A stretch of DNA of 25,539 nucleotides from an uncultured Bacteriovorax sp. Lineage in GTDB: Bacteria; Bdellovibrionota; Bacteriovoracia; Bacteriovoracales; Bacteriovoracaceae. The DNA lies in contig CAMLRB010000019.1 in NCBI GenBank assembly GCA_946482295.1, forward strand, positions 1 to 25,539, given 5' to 3'. The position numbers and the translations under genes were made by a program. Under the pieces are notes generated by a model, which made no database searches, was not told the DNA's origin, and saw nothing but the letters and a program-made list of their open reading frames with translations. This document shows positions 1 through 5,861 of this stretch, piece after piece. Position 1 is the first letter of the stretch. Each line of letters opens with the position of its first letter.

Positions 1-1021
1 CAACAATCTCTTCAATAACTTTGATGATTTCCTGCATCTCTTGATTATTGTCTTGAACTTGGTTCATTATCTGTTGGTTGCTCACATCTATTTCTTTAAT
101 GGCAAAAATCATATCCTCTACAACTTTTTTTCCTTTTTCAGAATTTTGCAGACTTTCTGATGAGGCCAAAGATGAAGACTTAGCATTTTCTGTCGTCATA
201 TTAATCATGCTATTTATTTCTTCTAACGAAGAAGAAGTTTCTTGAAGTGAAGAAGATTGTTCAGTCGTGGCCTGTGAAAGAGTTTCAGATGATTTCGCGA
301 TTTGCGAAGAAGCACTTGAAAGTGCTGAAGCATTTTTTTCGAGATTAACAGCAATTTTAGCAAAAGTTTTAGATAAACTATCAGCAAAAAAGTAACCAAA
401 GAGTAAACTGACACTAATCCCGATAAGAGTCACAACCAGAATAGTAATGTTGGTATTATTAGTAATTTCATTTGACTCTGCAGAATATTCAGTAAAATGT
501 TTTTTATGAAATTCAAGTAGTGTGTTAAGAGAGTCCGTATATTTTTCAGCAGCAGCAGGACAATCGACTAAGAAAATTTTTATCATTGCTGCATGATCTT
601 CAGGCTTACCACTTTTATACAAATCGATGACCTTAAGAGCAGTCGCCTTAAAATAGATCCAGTTAGCAGTAACTTTCTCATAAATTTCTTTTTCACCGTC
701 TACAAATGGAATTGAATCATATGTTTTAGCATCCTCGTCATACTGTTTAATTTCTTCTAAGGCATCATGAATGGATTGATCAGCTTCTTTTTGAGAGAGC
801 CCCGGCAAACCTAATGTTCGGATCAGGATTCTTAGTCTTAAGTAATGCTGCCCCATTGAATTAACTAATTTGAGATTTGGAGCGACTCCATCAATCACTC
901 TATCATTTGATACCTTAACTTTTTTGAGACCGTTATATGAGAGTCCACCAATCACAATACTAACAAGGGCCATGGACATGCAAATGAGAAGAAGTTTGAC
1001 CTTAAAGCTAAAACTTTTCAT
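1..1021 (-). CDS. Methyl-accepting chemotaxis protein, C-terminus beyond the window
   Basis: Membrane chemoreceptor expected to signal through CheW/CheA. About 340 codons are visible, read leftward from ATG at 1021-1019, with a GGAG ribosome site 7 nt upstream. An N-terminal membrane segment (about residues 8-27) is followed by a mostly helical periplasmic region (about 30-185) of the four-helix-bundle type, and a second membrane segment (about 188-210). The start of the MCP signalling domain follows, rich in Ser, Ala and Gln heptads (for example TTEQSSSLQETSSSLEEI) with Gln/Glu pairs typical of methylation helices. There is little room for a HAMP domain between the second membrane segment and the methylation helix. 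The kinase-contact hairpin tip lies off the left edge, so the full length is unknown. The ligand cannot be inferred. Confidence 0.92.
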   Translation of the reverse strand, partial: MKSFSFKVKLLLICMSMALVSIVIGGLSYNGLKKVKVSNDRVIDGVAPNLKLVNSMGQHYLRLRILIRTLGLPGLSQKEADQSIHDALEEIKQYDEDAKTYDSIPFVDGEKEIYEKVTANWIYFKATALKVIDLYKSGKPEDHAAMIKIFLVDCPAAAEKYTDSLNTLLEFHKKHFTEYSAESNEITNNTNITILVVTLIGISVSLLFGYFFADSLSKTFAKIAVNLEKNASALSSASSQIAKSSETLSQATTEQSSSLQETSSSLEEINSMINMTTENAKSSSLASSESLQNSEKGKKVVEDMIFAIKEIDVSNQQIMNQVQDNNQEMQEIIKVIEEIV

Positions 1022-1202
1022 AAATATGCTCCATTTAAAATTGCGGAAAACAATTATTATGACAGCTTGATCGTAAGAAACATAAAAAGTGTTAAGTGAA
1101 AAAACGTTGACAGAAAATAGCTTTAAACAAAATTAATACTTCAAAACAATTGTCTGAGAAGCAATATGCTAAACTTCATATTCTGATAGGTGTAAAAGAG
1201 TG

Positions 1203-1286
1203 ATGAAATCAACTTTCTATTTAGGATTTTGTCTTTTTATTCATACTAGTTGTATCGGCAAGGCCCTCATTCGTTGTCGCAACTAA
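1203..1286 (+). CDS. Possible 27-residue micro-ORF (uncertain)
   Basis: ATG to TAA reads a basic start, a hydrophobic stretch (YLGFCLFIHTSC) and a short basic tail ending in RCRN. It resembles a truncated secretion signal. Upstream there is AGGTG at poor spacing and AAAAGAGTG very close to the ATG. It could be a small secreted or membrane peptide, the remnant of an exported protein gene, or a chance ORF. No family is recognised. Confidence 0.22.
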   Translation: MKSTFYLGFCLFIHTSCIGKALIRCRN

Positions 1287-1305
1287 GACTTTAAATCATA
1301 AAAAA

Positions 1306-1332
1306 TATTAATGTCAGGCATACACATTAATA
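1306..1332. promoter_or_regulatory. 9-bp inverted repeat, operator-like
   Basis: TATTAATGT (1306-1314) and ACATTAATA (1324-1332) are perfect inverted arms around a 9-base spacer, 55-80 bp upstream of the start at 1387. The size and spacing fit a dimeric regulator site. It has no U-tract and no gene ends there, so a terminator is unlikely. The regulator is unknown. Confidence 0.35.
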
Positions 1333-1386
1333 ATTATTATTCATGACAAAAACCATGTACTTTGCTTCTACCAAAAAGGAGGCCCT

Positions 1387-1728
1387 ATGAAAATTCTCAT
1401 GACATTCCTAAGCTTAACATTTTCACTCTCTCTCACCGCCGCAGATGACATTTCTCTAAACTGTGGAGGGGGTAATGGAAAATACATCATCATTAGGTCA
1501 CAGGAGTCTGTTAGCGAGATCACTGCGAACTTTCGCCATAACTTCTTTACGTCTGATCTCATGGTTTGTTCAGGGTTAGAGGCCGATCAAATTCAATGTA
1601 TTGGCTACATTAACGGGACATCCGATTTAATTGAAATCACAACGAAGGCCATTTCTGAAGGAAAAATCATTGCTGAATTTAAACAAATCCGTGGTGGCAC
1701 TTTAGTTGGAAAAATGGCCTGTAAATAG
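1387..1728 (+). CDS. Small exported four-Cys protein, unknown function
   Basis: 113 residues. Residues 1-19 are a clear Sec signal peptide (basic start, LSLTFSLSL core, cleavage after TAA or nearby). The mature part has four cysteines (NCGGG, MVCSG, IQCIG, MACK), enough for two disulfides in the periplasm or outside the cell. The start is firm: AAAGGAGG at 1375-1382 lies 4 nt before the ATG. I recognise no family. The central pair of cysteines, ten residues apart, resembles the pair in the next gene (eleven apart), and both have a Cys close to the C-terminus, so the two may be diverged relatives. That link is weak. The inverted repeat upstream may regulate it. Confidence 0.75.
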   Translation: MKILMTFLSLTFSLSLTAADDISLNCGGGNGKYIIIRSQESVSEITANFRHNFFTSDLMVCSGLEADQIQCIGYINGTSDLIEITTKAISEGKIIAEFKQIRGGTLVGKMACK

Positions 1729-1754
1729 GTTTAAGTCCTGAAAAATTTATAGTT

Positions 1755-1831
1755 AAGCCCACTTGTATGCTAAAATCAGGTATAAAGGTTTTATGAAAAC
1801 TTTGATTTTAGCATTACTTACTTGTGGGCTT
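1755..1831 (+). promoter_or_regulatory. Long stem-loop holding a ribosome site and start codon in its loop
   Basis: Two nested perfect inverted repeats flank the start at 1793. The outer pair is AAGCCCAC (1755-1762) with GTGGGCTT (1824-1831). The inner pair is ATGCTAAAATCA (1767-1778) with TGATTTTAGCAT (1803-1814). The 24-base apical loop (1779-1802) contains the AAAGG ribosome site and the ATG. About 20 base pairs would form in the mRNA, half of them inside the signal-peptide codons. This is seen directly; a role in translation control or mRNA stability is inference. Confidence 0.6.
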
Positions 1832-2068
1832 GCTCAGGCTTCTGAATTTCAGATGCTCGAAGGACAAGAAGCTTACGATCTCTATCTCACCCTTCCTGGG
1901 GTTAGATGTATAGAGTGGAATTCTAAAGATTTTATCGTTTATACGAAATATCAAACAAAAACTTGTTCTGAGCAAGGTGATAGCACTCAATGGACATGCA
2001 CTGTTCAAATTAAAAAATCTCGGCCTAAAAAATTTGACAGCGCAAGCTGTACACGCGAAATTCCTTAA
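1793..2068 (+). CDS. Small exported four-Cys protein, unknown function
   Basis: 91 residues from the ATG at 1793. A longer reading from a TTG at 1763 is possible, but it would put ten residues in front of an obvious signal peptide (MKTLILALLTCGLAQA), and AAAGG sits just upstream of 1793. The mature protein (about 75 residues, starting near SEFQML) has four cysteines (VRC, KTC, WTC, SASC), so probably two disulfides. No family is recognised. The start lies in the loop of a long stem-loop. The stop codon (2066-2068) directly touches the ATG of the glycosyltransferase, so the two are almost certainly co-transcribed and translationally coupled. Confidence 0.72.
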   Translation: MKTLILALLTCGLAQASEFQMLEGQEAYDLYLTLPGVRCIEWNSKDFIVYTKYQTKTCSEQGDSTQWTCTVQIKKSRPKKFDSASCTREIP

Positions 2069-2923
2069 ATGGATCTCTCCAATTCTTTTGTTAGCATCAT
2101 CATCCCAACTTTTAATCGATCGCAATTGGTCGAGAGAGCGATTCGCTCGGTTCTCAATCAAACATACAAGAATTTTGAACTCATTATTGTTGATGATGGA
2201 TCGACTGATGATACAGAACTTCGTCTTCAACAGTTCACCACTAACCCGTCTATACACTATTATAAAAAAGAAAATTCGGGGGTGGCCGCCGCACGAAATT
2301 TTGGTGCGGCAAAGGCCAAAGGAAAGTGGATGGCCTTCCTTGATTCTGATGATGAATGGCTAGCTCACAAACTCCAGGATCAGATTAATTTCCTCCAAAA
2401 AAACTCAGAATTAAAAATTGTCTACGGAGAAGAAACGTGGATAAGAAATGGGATGCGAGTTAATCAGAAAAAACATCATAAAAAATCAGGTGGAAGAATT
2501 TTTGAGAGATGTCTTGAACAATGTTTAATCGCACCTTCATCGGTACTGCTTGAAAAAAATCTCTTTGATGAATTTAAAGGATTTGATGAAAGTTTTGTGG
2601 TCTGTGAAGATTATGATCTTTGGATAAAAATATCTTCTCAGTATGAAATTGGTTTCATCGAACATCCACTCATTATTAAATATGGCGGTCATGAGGACCA
2701 ACTCTCAACTAAGTACTTCGCAATGGACATGTGGCGATTAAAATCAATGCATAATCTATTGATAAGCAGATCACTTCCTGTAAATGATCTTTCTGCACTT
2801 TCTGCTCTAATTGCAACAATGCAAACAAAAGGAAAGATTCTTTTGAAAGGATATCAAAAGCACGGCAATCTCGAAGACGCAGTAAAAGTCTCTCAGATCT
2901 TAGAGAATCTAATCGCTAACTAA
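2069..2923 (+). CDS. Family 2 glycosyltransferase (GT-A fold)
   Basis: 284 residues. It is expected to transfer a sugar from a nucleotide-sugar to an envelope or polysaccharide acceptor on the cytoplasmic side. The N-terminal half has the classic GT2 signature: VSIIIPTFNRSQLVERAI at about 8-25, VDDGSTDD at 41-48 (nucleotide binding), the metal-binding DxD region LDSDDEW at 91-97, and an ED pair (E180, D181 in CEDYDLWIKI) at the catalytic-base position. No membrane segment is seen. There is no ribosome site of its own; it starts on the base after the stop of the small exported protein, so translation probably depends on that gene. Donor and acceptor cannot be deduced. No other polysaccharide genes are nearby, so it is an isolated transferase. 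Confidence 0.9.
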   Translation: MDLSNSFVSIIIPTFNRSQLVERAIRSVLNQTYKNFELIIVDDGSTDDTELRLQQFTTNPSIHYYKKENSGVAAARNFGAAKAKGKWMAFLDSDDEWLAHKLQDQINFLQKNSELKIVYGEETWIRNGMRVNQKKHHKKSGGRIFERCLEQCLIAPSSVLLEKNLFDEFKGFDESFVVCEDYDLWIKISSQYEIGFIEHPLIIKYGGHEDQLSTKYFAMDMWRLKSMHNLLISRSLPVNDLSALSALIATMQTKGKILLKGYQKHGNLEDAVKVSQILENLIAN

Positions 2924-2946
2924 AAGCGAATATAAAAAGAACAAAT

Positions 2947-3723
2947 TTAAGCATGCGAATGGTCTCCATGGAATTTATCATGATGAGCCTTTTTAGGTGG
3001 TATTAGTACTTTTTGAAGTTTCTTCACTACGGCCTCTCCAACCCCAATAGCACTTGCTGGATTTTCCCCAGTAATGAGGAGATCATCTTCTACGACATGA
3101 GCCGTTTGTGGGAGAATGGCCTTAGAATATTGAGCACCTCTTTTTTTTAGTTCGTCTTCTAAATTATAAGGCACTGCTTTGTCTCTTTTTGCGATTTCTT
3201 CTTCTCTCCAGGAAAAGGCAGTTAACTTTTTCCCCATCACAAGATAATTGCCGTCTGAAAGTTTTGCATCCAAAAGCGCACATGGTCCGTGACAAACACC
3301 AGAAACGATTTTTCCCGATTCATAAAATTCTACGATGAGATTTTGAAGAACTTCGTTATCTTTAAAATCGAACATTGTTCCATGTCCACCTGAGAGATAA
3401 ATGGCATCATAATCGTCTGCACTAATTTCTTCTGTAAGCTCCATAGTGTCGCTCAAGAGATCCATAAATTTTCTGTCTTCGTATCTTTTGGCGATAGCAT
3501 TTTGATACCCCATATTGCCCGCGACTTCAGTCAGCAATAAACTCGCTGGATCAAGAGGCACAAAACCGCCTTGAGGTGAAGCAATGTCTATTTTGATCCC
3601 GGCCTTTTCGACAACATCGTAGAAGTGTGTGAGCTCTGAGAGCCAGAGACCTGTACGCACACCACTCTTTTGGTATTCAGCTACGTTCGTGACGATAATG
3701 AGGACTTTTTTTGTCTGCTTCAT
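2947..3723 (-). CDS. DJ-1/PfpI (Hsp31-like) family protein with His-rich tail
   Basis: 258 residues from ATG at 3723, chosen because AAGGAGA lies 5-6 nt upstream; a 13-residue longer reading exists. It belongs to the class I glutamine-amidotransferase-like DJ-1/PfpI superfamily, whose Hsp31-like members are glyoxalases, deglycases or chaperones. Visible marks are SGVRTGLWLSEL (acidic residue E30), YDAIYLSGGHGTMFD at about 105-119, and the nucleophile elbow SGVCHGPCALL with C144 and H145. The family core ends near residue 240; the last residues (KKAHHDKFHGDHSHA) add five histidines, an unusual possible metal-binding tail. It lies 52 bp downstream of the LysR gene on the same strand, so co-transcription and LysR control are likely. 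A role in reactive-carbonyl or redox stress is inferred from the family. Confidence 0.85.
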   Translation of the reverse strand: MKQTKKVLIIVTNVAEYQKSGVRTGLWLSELTHFYDVVEKAGIKIDIASPQGGFVPLDPASLLLTEVAGNMGYQNAIAKRYEDRKFMDLLSDTMELTEEISADDYDAIYLSGGHGTMFDFKDNEVLQNLIVEFYESGKIVSGVCHGPCALLDAKLSDGNYLVMGKKLTAFSWREEEIAKRDKAVPYNLEDELKKRGAQYSKAILPQTAHVVEDDLLITGENPASAIGVGEAVVKKLQKVLIPPKKAHHDKFHGDHSHA

Positions 3724-3775
3724 ATATTTCTCCTTGGAAGTTACCAAAGGAGAGATGAGCAAGGCCTGTGCCTTT

Positions 3776-4681
3776 TTAGATTTTTTCTTCCATGTACTGC
3801 AAGAATTTTTTCATCAATCGGTTATTAACGTAATTCTGCTCCTGGACGAGATAAAGTTGATTGTGGAGAAGACCACTATCGTTGGTGACGATTTTAAGCT
3901 CTTTAAGCAGCTGTTGATTCAGAAGACTCTCAGGAATAACAGCAAGCCCCAATCCCTCTCTTAAGGCCGCCAGCATCGTCTCAACATTATCGATGGTGTT
4001 GAAGTATGAAATCTTAACCTGGCGCTTATAATGCAATTTATACCAACGTTGAACGAGCGGAAGATTTCGTGAATAATCCAAATGCGGCAGCTCTTTCAAT
4101 GTTGAAATCGAGTTCATTGCTTTGGAGTGTTCTTTGTAAAAAGCGTTGGAGCAAACCATGACGAGTTCTTCCTGAAAAACTTCTCGTTTGGCCAGTTTAC
4201 TTAGGGCTTCGTGAGGAATCGCATCATCAGTGATTGCAAAATCCATATCAAAATTGAGAATGAGATCAACGAGCCTTCTCGTTTCGGCTATCGTGAGGTG
4301 AAAACGAACGTTGGGATTTTCTTGTTGAAAACTCTTTAAGATTGGAATGAAAATTGACTTCGAAAAATTAAGCGGCAACCCTACTCTGATTTCTCCTTCA
4401 AAACTTTCACCAGACAACAATGATTTATCCTGGAATTCTGAAATGTCCCATAAGAAACGCTCGAAAAGTTGCTGAAGGTTCATTCCTTCTTCAGTCAAAA
4501 TATATTTTTTTCCAGAACGAAAGAAAAGATTCGTCTGCATGTCGCTTTCTAATTTTTTAATAGATTGGTAGACGGCCGAAGCCGTGAGATTGAGGTGTTT
4601 TGCCCCTTCTAAAAGGGTGCCTTTTTCTGCTACTGCGTGAAAACATTTCAATTTATTCAAGTCGAGATTGTTTAGTGCCAT
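3776..4681 (-). CDS. LysR-type transcriptional regulator
   Basis: 301 residues, the usual LysR length. The winged helix-turn-helix occupies about residues 8-66 (DLNKLKCFHAVAEKGTLLEG, TASAVYQSIKKLE, LFFRSGKKYILTEEG). A periplasmic-binding-protein-like effector domain follows (about 92-300), with EIRVGLPLNFS opening it. It precedes the DJ-1-family gene on the same strand and diverges from the exported-protein gene at 4765; the 83-bp gap between them is a natural place for a LysR target site. There is no strong ribosome site before the ATG at 4681, and the dyad at 4681-4697 sits where one would be. The effector is unknown. Confidence 0.92.
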   Translation of the reverse strand: MALNNLDLNKLKCFHAVAEKGTLLEGAKHLNLTASAVYQSIKKLESDMQTNLFFRSGKKYILTEEGMNLQQLFERFLWDISEFQDKSLLSGESFEGEIRVGLPLNFSKSIFIPILKSFQQENPNVRFHLTIAETRRLVDLILNFDMDFAITDDAIPHEALSKLAKREVFQEELVMVCSNAFYKEHSKAMNSISTLKELPHLDYSRNLPLVQRWYKLHYKRQVKISYFNTIDNVETMLAALREGLGLAVIPESLLNQQLLKELKIVTNDSGLLHNQLYLVQEQNYVNNRLMKKFLQYMEEKI

Positions 4682-4697
4682 TAAAGATAATCTTAAA
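4681..4697. promoter_or_regulatory. Imperfect dyad at the LysR start, possible operator
   Basis: AAGAT-A-ATCTT (4684-4694) is a perfect palindrome around one base, extended to TT/AA on the outside with one mismatch pair. It touches the last base of the LysR start codon and lies in the gap shared with the divergent gene at 4765. LysR regulators bind AT-rich dyads in such gaps, so autoregulation is plausible but unproven. Confidence 0.3.
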
Positions 4698-4707
4698 CAT
4701 ATTTATA

Positions 4708-4736
4708 TTGATTTTGAAGTGCCTATGAACTAATTT
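4708..4736 (+). promoter_or_regulatory. Sigma-70-like promoter for the gene at 4765
   Basis: TTGATT (4708-4713), a 17-base spacer and TAATTT (4731-4736) give a well-spaced housekeeping promoter. Transcription would begin near 4743, about 20 bases before the ATG, leaving just enough leader for the GAGGAG ribosome site. Confidence 0.5.
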
Positions 4737-4764
4737 CCCCCCATCAATTCTATGAGGAGAACCC

Positions 4765-5175
4765 ATGAAAGCTTTAATCACTTTACTTGCTCTTTTTTCT
4801 GCTACTGCATTCGCTGAAACTGGAACTAATTTAATTAAAGGCGACCTTAGTCTTTCTGCTACTAAAGGAACGATTGTTTCAGTAAAAGAGATCTGTCCTT
4901 TTAATCCAAATGGTCTTTCTTGTATGGCGATAGGATCTCAAGTCACAATCAATGTTGCCCTTCACGGATGTCTTGACCGTTTAGGTGGTTACTCAAGCAA
5001 TTTTGAAGTTATAGATGGAAAAGGCGTTCTTTATTTTAGCGCTCTAAACATCCACAATGAAAAATCACAACGTGTTCGTTGCTTAAAACAACCTAGTGAA
5101 ACAGTAACTATCCACACTCCATTTGAGGGTGAAATTGAACTTGTTAATCTAGAGTTTGTTGGAATCAATAAATAA
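4765..5175 (+). CDS. Exported four-Cys protein, unknown function
   Basis: 136 residues, starting at ATG 4765 with GAGGAG 6 nt upstream. Residues 1-17 (MKALITLLALFSATAFA) are a textbook signal peptide with an AFA cleavage site. The mature protein has four cysteines (EICPFN, SCMAIG, HGCLDRL, RCLKQ) and alternating hydrophobic stretches suggesting beta-strands. No family is recognised. It stands alone between the divergent LysR gene and a terminator hairpin at 5187-5217, with its own promoter. Because it diverges from the LysR gene it could be a LysR target, although DJ-1 is an equally likely one. Confidence 0.75.
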   Translation: MKALITLLALFSATAFAETGTNLIKGDLSLSATKGTIVSVKEICPFNPNGLSCMAIGSQVTINVALHGCLDRLGGYSSNFEVIDGKGVLYFSALNIHNEKSQRVRCLKQPSETVTIHTPFEGEIELVNLEFVGINK

Positions 5176-5186
5176 TAGATTTTATG

Positions 5187-5217
5187 GCACCATCTCTTTC
5201 GAGGTGGTGCTTATTTT
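5187..5217 (+). terminator. Intrinsic terminator between convergent genes
   Basis: GCACCATCTC (5187-5196) pairs with GAGGTGGTGC (5201-5210), ten pairs with one T-G wobble, around a TTTC loop. TTATTTT follows on the plus strand. It ends the gene at 4765 and directly touches the stop codon of the opposing gene at 5211. On the minus strand the following tail is weak in U. Confidence 0.75.
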
Positions 5218-5708
5218 GAGTGTTCTTTGTCGTACAGTTTTTGAATCAGCTTACATTTTCCATTCGCAGTATCTAACAAATCAGCTTGTGCCAGCAATTT
5301 ATTAAAACGTTCATTTCTATCATTCCAGTTTTTGCATTGTTTTCTCTGGAGTGATGTTGTCTCTGATGAACATCTTAAATCTTGTGGTTGATTAAGGAGA
5401 CGATCACACATCTCCACTCTCGCCTCCATACAAACATAAACAGTCATTGCCGTAATCATTGAACTTTTAGTGGTAATAATACAAGACTCACATGAGACCG
5501 CATCGTGCTCAGAGATTTTAAAATTCTTTACAGGATCACCATTTGATTCAATTTTATCCAAAACGTTTTTAGAAATGATTTTAACGTTTCCAGGGTAATT
5601 ATCGTAAAAGCCACCAGCATCTTCAGTTGAGATTTTACAGATAGGATCGCCATAGGCGAATGCATTGAGGCTTAATAAAACAGTTATAAAAGTTAAAATT
5701 AGCTTCAT
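5211..5708 (-). CDS. Exported eight-Cys protein, unknown function
   Basis: 165 residues. A signal peptide (MKLILTFITVLLSLNAFA) is followed by a soluble mature part with eight cysteines (ICK, SCESC, YVC, EMC, RCSS, QCKNW, GKCKL), consistent with up to four disulfides. The C-terminal half is charged and probably helical. GAGGA stands 7 nt before the ATG. No known family is evident. It reads in the same direction as the Cys-repeat gene at 5862-7568 but is separated from it by that gene's strong terminator, so it needs its own promoter within 5709-5817. Confidence 0.75.
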   Translation of the reverse strand: MKLILTFITVLLSLNAFAYGDPICKISTEDAGGFYDNYPGNVKIISKNVLDKIESNGDPVKNFKISEHDAVSCESCIITTKSSMITAMTVYVCMEARVEMCDRLLNQPQDLRCSSETTSLQRKQCKNWNDRNERFNKLLAQADLLDTANGKCKLIQKLYDKEHSK

Positions 5709-5794
5709 AGCATGTCCTCATTAAAGTTGGCTTTGAGACATACTAACATTGGAAGTCGCCTTCCAGAGGGGCAAAGAGGAGTTTTTACAGGGCC

Positions 5795-5809
5795 GTCTAA
5801 AGTTTAGAC
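5795..5809. repeat. Palindrome GTCTAAA-G-TTTAGAC
   Basis: Two perfect 7-bp arms around one G, about 90 bp upstream of the leftward start at 5708. The string TTTAGACAAC (5803-5812) recurs exactly at 8728-8737, about 70 bp upstream of another leftward gene for an exported protein. It may be a shared regulator site or part of a promoter. Confidence 0.3.
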
Positions 5810-5817
5810 AACAAAAA

Positions 5818-5850
5818 AGACCGGCCCCCAAGATTCCTAAGGGCCGGTCT
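5818..5850 (-). terminator. Strong intrinsic terminator of the Cys-repeat gene
   Basis: AGACCGGCCC (5818-5827) and GGGCCGGTCT (5841-5850) form a perfect ten-pair GC-rich stem with a 13-base loop. Read on the minus strand it is followed by TTTTTTGTTGT. It starts 11 bases after the stop codon at 5862. Confidence 0.9.
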
Positions 5851-5861
5851 GCTTAAATTAC

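Larger units (their letters stand above)
1022..1386. other. Intergenic region between divergent genes
   Basis: This 365-base gap separates the leftward chemoreceptor from the rightward gene at 1387, so it should carry both promoters. It contains one possible micro-ORF (1203-1286) and an inverted repeat (1306-1332). A TTGACA at 1107-1112 has no well-spaced -10 partner, so I do not call a promoter there. Nothing else is recognisable. Confidence 0.6.

Noticed and set aside
1107..1139. TTGACA followed by TAATAC as a promoter
   Set aside because: The spacing of 21 bases is too long for a housekeeping promoter and no better -10 is present.
1814..2257. 147-codon minus-strand ORF across the small exported protein and glycosyltransferase
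   Set aside because: It overlaps two well-supported genes on the other strand and shows no family motif.
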